NCBI RefSeq assembly: GCF_004359505.1 | Contig: NZ_SCWE01000003.1 | Coordinates: 124,001 to 188,000, forward strand | Origin: Macrococcus hajekii | GTDB taxonomy: Bacteria > Bacillota > Bacilli > Staphylococcales > Staphylococcaceae | DNA length: 64,000 bases | Direction: 5' to 3' | Shown: positions 1-9,391 of the stretch, piece by piece | Layout of the letters: every line of letters begins with the position of its first letter | Position numbering within the stretch: the first letter of the stretch is position 1 | Made by a program: the position numbers and the translations under genes | The notes under the pieces: generated by a model | Told to the model about the DNA's origin: nothing | What the model saw: only the letters and a program-made list of their open reading frames with translations | Databases searched by the model: none

Positions 1-501
1 AACAACCGCAATGTTAAAGCTCAAAATCCCAGCTGCATCATTTAATAAGGATTCGCCTTCCAGAATGGTCATAAGCCCTTTCGGTAACTTTTTACCTTTT
101 GCGATAGCTTGTACTGCAACGGCATCTGTCGGACAGATGATAGCGGCCAGTGCAAAACAGGCAGCGAATGGAATAAGGGGCATAAGAAAATGAACAATAT
201 AGCCGAGCCCGATGACTGTAGTAAAAACCAGTCCGATTGCCATCAGAACAACGGGCTTAATATATTTAAGCAATCTAATCCGCGAAACATGATTACCTTC
301 CAGAAATAATAAAGGCGCTATAATACCAATCAGAAACATCTCGGGCTCAAACTCCATCACTATAGGTAGCGGCGTAATATATATGAGTAACCCTAAAAAG
401 ATCTGAATGAATGCGAGAGGCAGCTTCGGATATTTAAAGTGAATAACCGTCGATAAGATAGTCGCTATAATAAAACTTGATAACATTATAAAGATCTCCA
501 T
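1..501 (-). CDS. CPA1-family Na+/H+ antiporter, 3' part beyond window
   Basis: The visible N-terminal ~167 residues form successive hydrophobic helices and carry the CPA1 signature: PTDAVAVQ, followed about 20 residues later by EGESLLNDAAG. In this family those segments line the ion path, and the Asp residues take part in Na+(K+)/H+ exchange across the cytoplasmic membrane. The start at 501 has AAAGGAG with 7-nt spacing; an in-frame ATG at 507 is too close to it. The gene is divergent from the cupin gene at 578. The C-terminus, including any regulatory tail, lies outside the window, so the exported cation cannot be told. Family call is firm. Confidence 0.88.
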   Translation of the reverse strand, partial: MEIFIMLSSFIIATILSTVIHFKYPKLPLAFIQIFLGLLIYITPLPIVMEFEPEMFLIGIIAPLLFLEGNHVSRIRLLKYIKPVVLMAIGLVFTTVIGLGYIVHFLMPLIPFAACFALAAIICPTDAVAVQAIAKGKKLPKGLMTILEGESLLNDAAGILSFNIAVV

Positions 502-577
502 TAACATACTCCTTTCTGTGGTTGATTGATAGAGATAACGGGAATAATATATTATTCAATTAAAAGGGGGATTTTTT

Positions 578-1084
578 ATGAAACATACTATTTTGCATAG
601 GCCCACTTCACCTTCAGCACCTAACCATATCATTCTGCCCGTCATTCTCTACCACGACGTTGAAGGCTCTCCTGCTGAATTATTCAAGCAGAATGGCTGG
701 CATCACATATGGGAAAATGGAGTCTTTGATTATCATCATTTTCATCCTAATACCCATGAAGTACTCGGAGTAAAATCTGGTGAGGCAGAATTGCAGATTG
801 GGGGCGAAAACGGTCAGATTGTCACTGTTAAAATGGGTGATGTCCTCCTGCTGCCGGCAGGTTACGGTCACAAAAGATGTTCCCAGTCCGCCGACTTTAA
901 AATAGTGGGCGCCTATCCAACCGAACAGGCTGTCGATACTGAAACAAGTTATAATGACTTAAATGACGTCAATAAAATTATCAATCGTGTCGCACTACCT
1001 GAAACAGATCCTGTGCAAGGAACAACAGGACCCGTTTTTAGGGAATGGCATAATATTTATCATTGTAATACAGCACATCAATAA
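578..1084 (+). CDS. YjlB-type cupin protein
   Basis: A 168-residue single-domain cupin. Metal-ligand-type residues are visible in YHHFHPNTHE (about 52-61), with a second conserved part at LPAGYGH (about 92-98). The flanking beta-strand pattern (GVKSGEAELQIGG) is typical of small cupins, and length and layout resemble Bacillus YjlB. Members bind a divalent metal; the substrate is unknown, and no catalytic role can be assigned from sequence. The start follows an AAAAGGGGG Shine-Dalgarno. It is monocistronic and convergent with corA, 17 bp away. Confidence 0.8.
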   Translation: MKHTILHRPTSPSAPNHIILPVILYHDVEGSPAELFKQNGWHHIWENGVFDYHHFHPNTHEVLGVKSGEAELQIGGENGQIVTVKMGDVLLLPAGYGHKRCSQSADFKIVGAYPTEQAVDTETSYNDLNDVNKIINRVALPETDPVQGTTGPVFREWHNIYHCNTAHQ

Positions 1085-1101
1085 GGTCATACTGATTGGC
1101 T

Positions 1102-2049
1102 CTAGAACCAGTTTCTTTTCTTAAAAAATGCGACCATACCGAATGAAATCACCAGCATTATGATCCATACTGAAAAATAGCCGTATTTCCAGTGGAGTTC
1201 AGGCATATAATCAAAGTTCATTCCATATATACCAGCAAGCAAGGTCAATGGCATAAAGATAATGGAGTAGATAGTCAGGATTTTCATGATATTGTTCATT
1301 TTGAACGAGTTTAATGAAATATAGTTATCTCTAATATCAGCGGTCATCTCACGTGATGACTCAATCATCTCTGCCTGCTTGATCAGATGATCATTAATAT
1401 GATGTAAATAGATTTTCTGTTTCTTGGACAGAGTCATGATCTTCCCTTCCAGCAGTCGATAGACCAGGTCTTTCATCGGCAGTACCGTCCGTCTGATCAA
1501 TAACAGGTCTTCTCTCAGGTCGAATGTTTCATCTATCAGAGCTTCTGTTGTAATATCAACCGAGTGGCGATCTTCAAATGAAAACACTTTATCCTCAAGC
1601 TCATAGACAAAAGGGAAATAGTTATCGACTACTGCATCCAGTGTACGAAACATAATTTCAGAAGAAGATATTTTTGATGGATCATTTTCATGGACAACCG
1701 AATTCCATGCTCTATCCACTTCTTCTGAATGTTCCTTATGATAAGTCACGATTAACGTGTCATTAATAAATACATCAATCTCTTCCGGTTTCATCGTCGT
1801 CAAATCAATCGCGTGAAAGACGTAAAATAAATAATCATCATATTCCTTGAACTTCGGTCTTTGTCTTACTGATACAGCATCTTCTATAGAAAGAGGATGA
1901 AAATGAAAGAATTGACTGAGCAACAGATTCTCCTGAATCGTCGGTTCTGAAATATCTACCCAGAGAAGACGAGGTTCTGTCGTCATCTCAGCAGGAGATT
2001 CACCGGTCTTCAGCTCATTGTTTATATCGATATATAATGTACGGATCAT
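1102..2049 (-). CDS. corA: CorA-family Mg2+ (Co2+) transporter
   Basis: 315 residues with a long acidic and helical cytoplasmic N-terminal domain, then two C-terminal membrane helices. The GMN selectivity motif is at about 276-278, between the helices, in the order expected for the pentameric CorA channel. The basic end KKRNW after the last helix is typical. The likely role is passive Mg2+ entry gated by cytosolic Mg2+. The start has GAGGTG just upstream. A GNAT gene ends 9 bp before it, so the two probably share a transcript. No M-box leader is visible. Confidence 0.93.
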   Translation of the reverse strand: MIRTLYIDINNELKTGESPAEMTTEPRLLWVDISEPTIQENLLLSQFFHFHPLSIEDAVSVRQRPKFKEYDDYLFYVFHAIDLTTMKPEEIDVFINDTLIVTYHKEHSEEVDRAWNSVVHENDPSKISSSEIMFRTLDAVVDNYFPFVYELEDKVFSFEDRHSVDITTEALIDETFDLREDLLLIRRTVLPMKDLVYRLLEGKIMTLSKKQKIYLHHINDHLIKQAEMIESSREMTADIRDNYISLNSFKMNNIMKILTIYSIIFMPLTLLAGIYGMNFDYMPELHWKYGYFSVWIIMLVISFGMVAFFKKRNWF

Positions 2050-2058
2050 TTGTCACCT

Positions 2059-2487
2059 CTATAGTTTAAGAATCATTTTTTCTCCGTCCCAATTATAGCC
2101 TAATTTATGATTAAGAGCGATCATGTTTTGATTATCACTATGTACCTTACCTGCGATATAAGGCATACCTGAATTTATACTGATTTCTTTCACTTTATTC
2201 TTCAGCCTGGCTGCGTAGCCTTTGCCTCTATATGTAGGTCTCACCCATAGCGACTTAATATAAGTATGATCTGTCAGACTGTACCAGATAAACGCAATCA
2301 ACTGGTGATCAGCCTGTAAACTGAGAATATGGTCATTGCCTTGCTGTAATAATAGACGAAGTGATTCAAAACGCAGTATATAATCTAGTTCTTCAGCAGA
2401 CCATTCTTTATATGTCTGCGGAATATTTTCATGTATTGCAGCAATTTCCTTAAGTAGCGGGTCGTCAATAGAGATTTTTTTTAGCAT
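2059..2487 (-). CDS. GNAT-family N-acetyltransferase
   Basis: 142 residues. The acetyl-CoA binding motif A reads VRPTYRGKGYAARL (about 87-100), followed by the usual helix and a C-terminal NHKLGY element seen in GNAT proteins. The substrate (small amine, amino acid or protein N-terminus) cannot be inferred. It lies 9 bp upstream of corA on the same strand, suggesting co-transcription without a known functional link. There is no clear Shine-Dalgarno before the ATG, so the start is less certain than the family. Confidence 0.85.
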   Translation of the reverse strand: MLKKISIDDPLLKEIAAIHENIPQTYKEWSAEELDYILRFESLRLLLQQGNDHILSLQADHQLIAFIWYSLTDHTYIKSLWVRPTYRGKGYAARLKNKVKEISINSGMPYIAGKVHSDNQNMIALNHKLGYNWDGEKMILKL

Positions 2488-2627
2488 ACAGCCATTTTAA
2501 CATGACAGCTCATTAATGAAAAAAGTCGCTCTGTTATAATAACAGTCATTGATTCTCTCTATGTACTATTACAGTCAAACCGTTGATAATACTGAGTTAA
2601 TTTATTTTTGATAAAAATAGTTGATTA

Positions 2628-2678
2628 TTGTGACTCTCTTCACAGATATGTTATAATAAATTGTGAAGTTAATCACAT
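2628..2678 (+). promoter_or_regulatory. pflB promoter with two Rex/ArcR-like operators
   Basis: Two dyads of the form TTGTGA-N6-TCACA(G/T) lie at 2628-2645 and 2661-2678, start to start 33 bp (about three helical turns). A perfect -10 TATAAT is at 2652-2657, and the upstream dyad covers the -35 position. This spacing and sequence match the staphylococcal Rex consensus and also the CRP/FNR-type ArcR site. NADH-responsive derepression of fermentation would be expected. The sites are seen; the regulator is inferred. Confidence 0.8.
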
Positions 2679-2699
2679 TAAGCCAGGGAGGCATATAAA

Positions 2700-4949
2700 A
2701 TGTTAAAAGACAATTCAACTCAAACTAGCGCATGGTCAGGATTCAAAACTGGGAAATGGTCAAAACGAATCGATGTTCGTGAATTTATTCAACTGAACTA
2801 TACTGTTTACGAAGGTAACGATGAATTTTTAGCACCTGCTACAGATGCAACTCAAAAATTATGGGCACAAGTTATGGAGCTCACTAAAGAAGAACGTGAA
2901 CGTGGTGGCATGTGGGATATGGATACTAAAGTAGTATCATCTATCACTTCTCATGATGCAGGTTATTTAGACAAGGATTTAGAAACAATCGTCGGTGTTC
3001 AGACAGAAAAACCATTCAAACGTTCTATGCAGCCTTATGGTGGTATCCGTATGGCTAAAGCAGCTTGTGAATCATATGGTTATGAACTGGATAAAGAAAC
3101 TGAACATATCTTTACTGAATACCGTAAAACACATAACCAAGGTGTGTTTGATGCTTACTCTAAAGACATGCTTGCTTGTCGTAAAGCAGGTATCATCACA
3201 GGTCTTCCAGATGCATATGGCCGCGGACGTATCATTGGTGACTATCGTCGTGTTGCTTTATATGGTATTGACTTCTTAATGGCTGAGAAAAAACGTGATT
3301 TCGATAATTTATCTGCAGTTATGTCAGAAGATATCATCCGTTTACGTGAAGAAGTATCTGAACAGTACCGTGCTTTAAATGAACTGAAACAATTAGGCGA
3401 AATCTACGGCTTCGATCTCAGCCGTCCTGCTGAGAACTTTAAAGAAGCTGTACAATGGACTTACCTTGCTTACTTAGCTGCCATTAAAGAACAGAATGGT
3501 GCTGCGATGAGTTTAGGTCGTACGTCTACTTTCCTTGATATTTATGCTGAACGTGACATTAAAAATGGTGTCTTAACAGAAGAAGAAGCACAGGAAATCG
3601 TTGACCACTTCATCATGAAATTACGTCTTGTGAAATTCGCACGTACACCAGACTACAATGAATTATTCTCAGGCGACCCTACTTGGGTAACTGAATCAAT
3701 CGGTGGTGTGGGTATGGATGGCCGCGCACTTGTCACTAAAAACTCATTCCGTTTCTTACACTCACTTGACAACTTAGGTCCAGCGCCAGAACCTAACTTA
3801 ACTGTACTGTGGTCAACACGCTTACCTGAGAACTTTAAAAAATATTGTGCAAAAATGAGTATTCAGACATCATCTATTCAATATGAAAATGATGATTTAA
3901 TGCGTGAAAGCTACGGCGACGACTACGGTATCGCATGTTGTGTATCTGCAATGAAAATCGGTAAACAGATGCAGTTCTTCGGCGCTCGTGCTAACTTAGC
4001 AAAAACATTACTGTATGCTATCAATGGTGGTAAAGACGAAAAATCAGGTGTACAAGTAGGACCTGCTCTTGCTCCTATTTCATCAGAATATCTTGATTAC
4101 GATGAAGTGATGACTCGTTTCGATGATATGATGGAATGGTTAGCAGGTGTTTACATCAACTCACTGAACGTTATCCACTACATGCATGATAAATATAGCT
4201 ATGAAAGAATTGAAATGGCTTTACATGACACTGAAATTATTCGTACAATGGCTACAGGTATCGCAGGTCTGTCAGTTGCTGCTGACTCATTATCAGCAAT
4301 CAAACATGCGAAAGTTAAACCAATCCGTAATGAAGACGGCCTTGTTGTCGACTTCGAAACTGAAGGTGAATTCCCTCAATACGGTAACAACGATTCACGC
4401 GTAGATGATATCGCTGTTAAATTAGTTGAAGAATTTATGACTAAACTACGTAAACATAAAACATACCGTGACTCAGAACATACAATGTCAGTACTGACAA
4501 TCACTTCTAACGTTGTATATGGTAAGAAAACAGGTAACACACCTGATGGACGTAAAGCAGGCGAACCATTCGCACCAGGTGCGAACCCAATGCACGGCCG
4601 TGACCAAAAAGGTGCTTTAGCTTCATTATCATCAGTTGCTAAATTACCATATGACTGTGCAAAAGATGGTATCTCAAATACTTTCTCTATCGTTCCTAAA
4701 TCATTAGGTAAAGAAGATAATGCGCAGCAGAACAACTTAGTCAGCGTGCTTGATGGTTATGCAATGCAGCACGGACATCACTTAAATATCAACGTATTCA
4801 ACAGAGAAACATTACTTGATGCTATGGAACACCCAGAAGAATATCCACAGCTGACAATCCGTGTATCAGGTTATGCAGTTAACTTCATCAAATTAACACG
4901 TGAACAGCAGTTGGATGTTATTTCAAGAACATTCCACGAAAAAATGTAA
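2700..4949 (+). CDS. pflB: Formate acetyltransferase (pyruvate formate-lyase)
   Basis: 749 residues, full family length. It converts pyruvate and CoA to acetyl-CoA and formate during anaerobic growth, by a glycyl-radical mechanism in the cytosol. The adjacent catalytic cysteines are Cys413-Cys414 ([10 protein letters not shown]). The radical glycine is Gly724 in RVSGYAV near the C-terminus, spaced as in characterised enzymes. GGGAGG precedes the ATG. The activase gene follows after 23 bp. Transcription probably starts from the dual-operator promoter directly upstream. There are no alterations in key residues. Confidence 0.98.
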   Translation: MLKDNSTQTSAWSGFKTGKWSKRIDVREFIQLNYTVYEGNDEFLAPATDATQKLWAQVMELTKEERERGGMWDMDTKVVSSITSHDAGYLDKDLETIVGVQTEKPFKRSMQPYGGIRMAKAACESYGYELDKETEHIFTEYRKTHNQGVFDAYSKDMLACRKAGIITGLPDAYGRGRIIGDYRRVALYGIDFLMAEKKRDFDNLSAVMSEDIIRLREEVSEQYRALNELKQLGEIYGFDLSRPAENFKEAVQWTYLAYLAAIKEQNGAAMSLGRTSTFLDIYAERDIKNGVLTEEEAQEIVDHFIMKLRLVKFARTPDYNELFSGDPTWVTESIGGVGMDGRALVTKNSFRFLHSLDNLGPAPEPNLTVLWSTRLPENFKKYCAKMSIQTSSIQYENDDLMRESYGDDYGIACCVSAMKIGKQMQFFGARANLAKTLLYAINGGKDEKSGVQVGPALAPISSEYLDYDEVMTRFDDMMEWLAGVYINSLNVIHYMHDKYSYERIEMALHDTEIIRTMATGIAGLSVAADSLSAIKHAKVKPIRNEDGLVVDFETEGEFPQYGNNDSRVDDIAVKLVEEFMTKLRKHKTYRDSEHTMSVLTITSNVVYGKKTGNTPDGRKAGEPFAPGANPMHGRDQKGALASLSSVAKLPYDCAKDGISNTFSIVPKSLGKEDNAQQNNLVSVLDGYAMQHGHHLNINVFNRETLLDAMEHPEEYPQLTIRVSGYAVNFIKLTREQQLDVISRTFHEKM

Positions 4950-4972
4950 TTTACAGCATAGGAGGACTTCAA

Positions 4973-5728
4973 TTGATCAAAGGACACATTCATTCAGTCG
5001 AAAGCTTAGGGACAGTAGATGGACCTGGTCTCAGATATATATTATTTACACAGGGTTGTCTGCTGCGCTGCCTATTCTGTCATAATCCAGATACATGGCA
5101 GATCGGTGAGCCTTCACGAGAAGTGACTGCTGAAGAAATGGTTCAGGAGATCATCCCCTATAAACCTTATTTTGATGCTTCAGGTGGTGGTGTGACAGTG
5201 AGCGGTGGTGAACCGCTCCTACAACTGCCATTCCTTGAAGAATTATTTAAATTACTAAAAGCAGAAGGTATCTCAACCTGCATCGATACATCAGCAGGCT
5301 GCTTCAATGAAACACCCGCATTTATGAACCACTTCAACGAATTACAGAAATATACTGATTTATTTTTGCTCGATCTTAAACATATCGATAACGAAAAGCA
5401 TTTAAAACTCACAAGTAAGCCTAATACACACATCCTGAAGTTTGCACGCATGCTGTCGGACCGTAAGCAGCCCGTATGGATCAGACATGTACTGGTGCCA
5501 GGTTTAACAGACAGCAGAGAAGATTTAATCAAGCTGGGTGAATTCGTCAATTCCCTGGACAATGTCGTAAAATTTGAAATCCTCCCCTATCACCAGCTTG
5601 GTGTACACAAATGGCAGGCTTTAGGAATCCCTTATGAGCTTACTGATGTAGAACCTCCAACAGACGAAGAAGTTAAGGCAGCCTATGCGCTTGTTGACTT
5701 CAAAGGTCTGACCCCACTTAATAGCTAA
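4973..5728 (+). CDS. pflA: Pyruvate formate-lyase activating enzyme
   Basis: 251 residues, radical-SAM. The [4Fe-4S] cysteines are C29, C33 and C36 in GCLLRCLFC, the CxxxCxxC motif of the family. The glycine-rich SAM contact (SGGEPLL) follows about 50 residues later. The enzyme abstracts hydrogen from Gly724 of PflB to make the active radical. It starts at TTG (4973), supported by GGAGG 6 nt upstream. It is the second gene of the pflBA operon and ends in a strong terminator. Confidence 0.97.
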   Translation: MIKGHIHSVESLGTVDGPGLRYILFTQGCLLRCLFCHNPDTWQIGEPSREVTAEEMVQEIIPYKPYFDASGGGVTVSGGEPLLQLPFLEELFKLLKAEGISTCIDTSAGCFNETPAFMNHFNELQKYTDLFLLDLKHIDNEKHLKLTSKPNTHILKFARMLSDRKQPVWIRHVLVPGLTDSREDLIKLGEFVNSLDNVVKFEILPYHQLGVHKWQALGIPYELTDVEPPTDEEVKAAYALVDFKGLTPLNS

Positions 5729-5730
5729 CA

Positions 5731-5766
5731 AAAAGAAGCTTCAGGCAACTGCCTGAAGCTTCTTTT
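5731..5766. terminator. Bidirectional intrinsic terminator, pflA / DinB gene
   Basis: Perfect 17-bp arms (5731-5747 and 5750-5766) with a 2-nt centre. The A-run on one side and T-run on the other serve both convergent genes. Confidence 0.92.
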
Positions 5767-5769
5767 GTC

Positions 5770-6243
5770 TTACTGATCATCTCTTGATGAGCCATAGATA
5801 GAAGGGATATGTAAATCAGCTTGACGCATTAATACAGACATCTGACCCCGGTGATGGACTTGATGCGTATTAGCTGCATGTAGAATCCCACCTTTTGGCA
5901 TCGGTGTACCAAAAAAATCCACTTCATCAGATAAGTTGTCATCCGTTACCGAAGACTGATAAGAAGCAAGCACATTTTGATACGTTGTTTCATAAGCTTG
6001 TGCAATTTCTTCAGCGGTTTCAGGACGTTCTGACCCAAATGATGCCCCTTCGAATGTCTCACCTGTCAAGGACGCAAATCCGCCTAAGCTTTGAGTGATG
6101 TACCAGGCGATTTCTCCAAGCGTACGGTCTTTCTCTGACACCGCCTGCTCAAGTGCTTCGTCATTTAATTCTTTAAAACAGCTAAGAGTGAGTTTCGCTT
6201 CACGTTCATAATCTTTAATGAATACTTCTTTAGATGTGTACAT
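5770..6243 (-). CDS. DinB/YfiT-family metal-binding protein
   Basis: About 157 residues forming a four-helix-bundle DinB-type protein. The three-histidine pattern is seen, with the C-terminal pair in HQVHHRGQMSVL preceded by a further His in the N-terminal half. Some members are bacillithiol- or mycothiol-dependent transferases and others have no known reaction; the name does not imply DNA polymerase. ATG 6243 is preferred over 6249 because AAAGGAGG lies 6 nt before it. Convergent with pflA. Confidence 0.8.
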   Translation of the reverse strand: MYTSKEVFIKDYEREAKLTLSCFKELNDEALEQAVSEKDRTLGEIAWYITQSLGGFASLTGETFEGASFGSERPETAEEIAQAYETTYQNVLASYQSSVTDDNLSDEVDFFGTPMPKGGILHAANTHQVHHRGQMSVLMRQADLHIPSIYGSSRDDQ

Positions 6244-6323
6244 ATGCATCCTCCTTTAATTGGTAATTTCAGTGCAGTGCGTAATATATAAAAGAACAAA
6301 TAATAAGTATTATAAATTTGCAG

Positions 6324-6351
6324 TTGCTTTTTTCTTTAATATTCATATAGA
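6324..6351 (+). promoter_or_regulatory. Candidate promoter of rsgA leader
   Basis: TTGCTT (6324-6329), 16-bp spacer and TATAGA (6346-6351). This would start transcription near 6358, just before the structured leader. Prediction only. Confidence 0.45.
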
Positions 6352-6363
6352 ATTAAGAAAAAG

Positions 6364-6490
6364 AAAGGGTGTGATGTTTTATGGCGAAGTTGATAACCGT
6401 TCTGTTTCTACAGCCATGGCTCACACACGCCCTTTAACGGACGTTTTTTCAGTGTGCCCATGGCTGATGCCATGGGTATTTTTTATTAAC
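6364..6490 (+). ncRNA. Structured 5' leader with terminator/antiterminator switch (unclassified)
   Basis: AAAGGG (6364-6369) pairs with CCCTTT (6430-6435), and TGTGA (6370-6374) with TCACA (6421-6425), closing a domain. Inside, ATGGC (6381-6385) can pair with GCCAT (6413-6417). The segment 6412-6426 can instead pair with 6452-6465 (AGCCATG with CATGGCT, CACAC with GTGTG), forming an antiterminator. That would disrupt the terminator CCCATGGC-TGAT-GCCATGGG (6457-6476), which is followed by TATTTTTTATT. These exclusive pairings are the layout of a transcriptional riboswitch or attenuator. It matches none of the TPP, FMN, SAM, purine, lysine, preQ1, ZTP, fluoride or T-box signatures I know. A 39-codon ORF (6374-6493) overlaps it and could be a leader peptide. 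Confidence 0.6.
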
Positions 6491-6499
6491 TGAAAAAGG

Positions 6500-7564
6500 A
6501 TGATTGATTTGATTACTTTAAAACAATTAGGTTATACAGGTACAGTTAATGGACTAATCGGACGTATTTCCACACAGTCTAAAGGTATTTATAAAGCAAT
6601 AACAGAAGAAGGGACCTACCTTGTTTCACTGAAAGGGACCTTCAAATATGATTTAGTAGCCAGAATTGATATCCCTGCAGTGGGCGACTTCGTCAGTATT
6701 CAGCCCTTTCCTTCAGAAAAACGCGGTATTATTACAGAGCTACTGCCAAGACACCAGGCATTTATAAGACAGTCAGCAGGTACGGAGACGAAACCGCAAG
6801 TGATATCAGCCAATGTTGACTTCGCCTTTCTTGCCATGAGCTGCAATGACAATTTCAATATCAACCGAATGGAGCGCTATTTAATTGCCGCATGGGATTC
6901 TGGTGTGAATCCTATTATTCTACTGACAAAAGCCGACCTCGTCAATGACCTGGACAAAGAAATCATGCTGGCAGAGTTATCGGATATAGCTGCTGACGTC
7001 CCTATCTATTTTATGAATATGCATACTCATGACCATATCGAGCAGCTTAGAAATCTGCTGCAACCTAATAAATCAGCGACTATTTTAGGTTCGAGCGGTA
7101 TAGGAAAATCGACATTGATCAATAAGTTGATGGGACAGGAAGTCATGGCCACTCAGGAAATCCGACAATCTGACAGTAAAGGGAAACATACGACGACACA
7201 CCGGGAACTACTCATCTTACCAACGGGCGGCGTTATCATTGATACACCCGGTATGAGAGAGTTTCAACTCTGGTCAACAGGTGAAAACCTGGGTCTTAGC
7301 ACGGAATTTGAAGATATTGAATCCTTAATAGCTTCATGCCGCTTCAATGATTGTAGTCATACAACTGAGCCCGATTGCGCAGTAAATCAAGCATTCGATG
7401 ATGGTTCCCTCAGTCATGATCGCTATCAGCGCTACCAGAAATATCAAAAGGAACTAGCCTTTCAGGAGCGCCGAGGTAATGAAGCACTCGAGAGATTAGA
7501 GCGAGAAAAATGGAAGAAAAATTCAGCTATAGGCAGACAAAATCGAATGAAAAAAGGCAGATAA
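6500..7564 (+). CDS. rsgA: Ribosome small-subunit-dependent GTPase A paralogue
   Basis: 354 residues, longer than the usual ~290-residue RsgA. An N-terminal OB-fold (about 1-100) is followed by a circularly permuted GTPase: NxxD-type TKAD at about 147, Walker A GSSGIGKST at about 197-205, and DTPGMREF. The C-terminal zinc element CRFNDCSHTTEPDC is at about 278-292, and a basic tail ends the protein. RsgA acts in 30S maturation by testing the decoding centre. Its length and leader suggest the second, conditionally expressed paralogue and not the housekeeping copy, which is inference. It sits alone between two terminators. Confidence 0.88.
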   Translation: MIDLITLKQLGYTGTVNGLIGRISTQSKGIYKAITEEGTYLVSLKGTFKYDLVARIDIPAVGDFVSIQPFPSEKRGIITELLPRHQAFIRQSAGTETKPQVISANVDFAFLAMSCNDNFNINRMERYLIAAWDSGVNPIILLTKADLVNDLDKEIMLAELSDIAADVPIYFMNMHTHDHIEQLRNLLQPNKSATILGSSGIGKSTLINKLMGQEVMATQEIRQSDSKGKHTTTHRELLILPTGGVIIDTPGMREFQLWSTGENLGLSTEFEDIESLIASCRFNDCSHTTEPDCAVNQAFDDGSLSHDRYQRYQKYQKELAFQERRGNEALERLEREKWKKNSAIGRQNRMKKGR

Positions 7565-7573
7565 ATTAAATAA

Positions 7574-7609
7574 GGGACTTCCATCGTCTGTAACGGCGAT
7601 GGAAGTCCC
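7574..7609. terminator. Intrinsic terminator between rsgA and DUF456 gene
   Basis: GGGACTTCCATCG (7574-7586) pairs with CGATGGAAGTCCC (7597-7609). 13-bp perfect stem with a T-rich tail, between convergent genes. Confidence 0.9.
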
Positions 7610-7658
7610 CTACTTTTATTTTATAAGACTTTCGTCCATAACACCGATGCTGAAAGCC

Positions 7659-8135
7659 CTAAAAGTTAACATAAACATCAGCAAAAAACCAGCTGACCAT
7701 CAGAACGAGAATTAAAAACTTAGCCATTGTACTCGTCAGGAAGCCAAATAAAGAACCAATACTCGACTGTAGCGCCTGTCTGATATTCCGCGTTGCGAGT
7801 AGTTCAATCAACAGTACTGCAATAAAAGGAACGACAATAATACCGAATGGCGGCAGGATAAAGCTACCGACAATCACACCGATTGCAGCAGTAATCTCTC
7901 CTGCCTGGCTGCCCCCATATTTCTTAACAAAATAGCTACCCGCTACATAATCACTGACTAAACTTATAACCGTCAGGATGATCATGACGAGCCAGAAAAG
8001 CCATGATAACGTTGTGTTATCAATCAAGAAGTGGTAGACGAGAAAACCTGCCCATATCATTAGAACTCCGGGTATCATCGGCATCACCAGACTGACAAAT
8101 GCAAGTACAAATAGTAAACCGACTAGTAACCACAT
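7659..8135 (-). CDS. DUF456-family membrane protein
   Basis: 158 residues, almost entirely hydrophobic with about four to five membrane helices. It has the glycine- and proline-rich segments typical of DUF456 (VMPMIPGVLMIWAG near the start; GVIVGSFILPPFG in the middle). No function is established for the family. Its ATG overlaps the stop of the upstream exporter gene (TGATG), implying translational coupling and a shared transcript. Confidence 0.8.
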   Translation of the reverse strand: MWLLVGLLFVLAFVSLVMPMIPGVLMIWAGFLVYHFLIDNTTLSWLFWLVMIILTVISLVSDYVAGSYFVKKYGGSQAGEITAAIGVIVGSFILPPFGIIVVPFIAVLLIELLATRNIRQALQSSIGSLFGFLTSTMAKFLILVLMVSWFFADVYVNF

Positions 8136-9337
8136 CAGCCAATATCCTCCATCTTAACCGGCTTTGTAAAAATCAACAGTATAAAGGCAACAGCGATAAA
8201 CGCTGCTGATACGAAAAAAACATTTCCAAGCCCGACAATACCACTCATAAATCCACCGAGCAGATTACCGACCAGCTGGCCAACAATCATCGCATTTGAA
8301 AATAACGTAGAAGCATAACCCGGGAAATCAGGAAGAATATCCTGAAAATAGCTGATGCCAAGACCCAGCAGAATAGCCAGGAAGAAGGCCAGTGCCACTT
8401 GACCGATCAACATCGCAGTGACACTATCAAAAACACCGATTGAAAAGTAATAGCCGCCACCGAGTAAAGCACCTATCATTAAGAGGGTCCTTGTCTGCAT
8501 TTTAGAGGCCATAATACCCAGCACAATCATAAAAGGGACTTCAAGTCCTGCACATAGACTTGCTAAATAACCTACATTGGATTCAGAAGCATTTAAATAC
8601 TCTGTGATGAAAAGTGGCATATTAAGCGTGTACATCCACTGCCCGATATGTAAGAAGACAAAAGCCAGGAACGGAACAAGCAAATACATATCACGCAGTA
8701 AATTGGGCACGATAGGTTCTACATATCCTTTTTCACGCTTGATAACCGGTCTTTCAATATCCTTATAAAAAACTAAAATAGTCAGCAGTGCTACTAAATA
8801 ACACAGAATCGTCCCACCGAATAGCCCGGCATATCCGAAATGTTTGAGTAAAATAGTGCCTACCAATGGTCCGAAGAGAAAGCCGAAGCTGAACATGGAT
8901 CTCAGTACAGTGTTTGCCAGTACTGCATTCTTATTGGATGTAGAAGCATTGATACTCTCACGTGCTGATGCATACATCTGCGGCATAGCTGGTGCACCGA
9001 GACCCGCAAAAAAGACGTACATCATAATAAAAATGACAGGTGTATGGATAAAGAAATAGCTACTGAATGCAATACTCGACATAATGAGGCTGAACATAAT
9101 CATATACTTACGTTTAAAACCTGACTTGTCAGAAAAGCGTGCAACAATCGTATTGACCAGGAAGCCAGCGAGAGCAAAAAGAGCCATCATAACGCCATAC
9201 ATACCTCTTGTCATTCCAAGTTCCTGCGTCGCATATAAAATAAAGAAAGGCACTGTAATGGCTAGAGCCATACCCAGCAGCATCATATCCAGCAGGAACA
9301 GTTTATAATTTTTTATTTTTAATAATTCTCGAAACAT
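8135..9337 (-). CDS. MFS exporter, SET (sugar efflux) type
   Basis: 400 residues with about 12 membrane helices in two halves. An MFS loop-2 motif is visible as ARFSDKSGFKRKYMIM (about 66-81). Sequence style and size fit the sugar-efflux-transporter branch of the major facilitator superfamily, but drug or other solute export is equally possible. It is first in a two-gene unit with the DUF456 gene and divergent from the MOSC gene with a 54-bp gap. Confidence 0.75.
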   Translation of the reverse strand: MFRELLKIKNYKLFLLDMMLLGMALAITVPFFILYATQELGMTRGMYGVMMALFALAGFLVNTIVARFSDKSGFKRKYMIMFSLIMSSIAFSSYFFIHTPVIFIMMYVFFAGLGAPAMPQMYASARESINASTSNKNAVLANTVLRSMFSFGFLFGPLVGTILLKHFGYAGLFGGTILCYLVALLTILVFYKDIERPVIKREKGYVEPIVPNLLRDMYLLVPFLAFVFLHIGQWMYTLNMPLFITEYLNASESNVGYLASLCAGLEVPFMIVLGIMASKMQTRTLLMIGALLGGGYYFSIGVFDSVTAMLIGQVALAFFLAILLGLGISYFQDILPDFPGYASTLFSNAMIVGQLVGNLLGGFMSGIVGLGNVFFVSAAFIAVAFILLIFTKPVKMEDIG

Positions 9338-9391
9338 TTTCTCACACGCTTTCTTATAATATTGTATGATGAAATAAAACTTGAGGTGATA

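Noticed and set aside
4376-4735. Antisense ORF inside pflB
   Set aside because: A shadow of a strongly conserved gene, with no Shine-Dalgarno and protein-like bias only in the sense frame.
6364-6490. T-box, preQ1, ZTP or yybP-ykoY riboswitch
   Set aside because: The diagnostic conserved strings of these classes are absent.
6374-6493. ORF in the rsgA leader as an ordinary gene
   Set aside because: Its reading overlaps the terminator hairpin and its composition is poor. It is kept only as a possible leader peptide.
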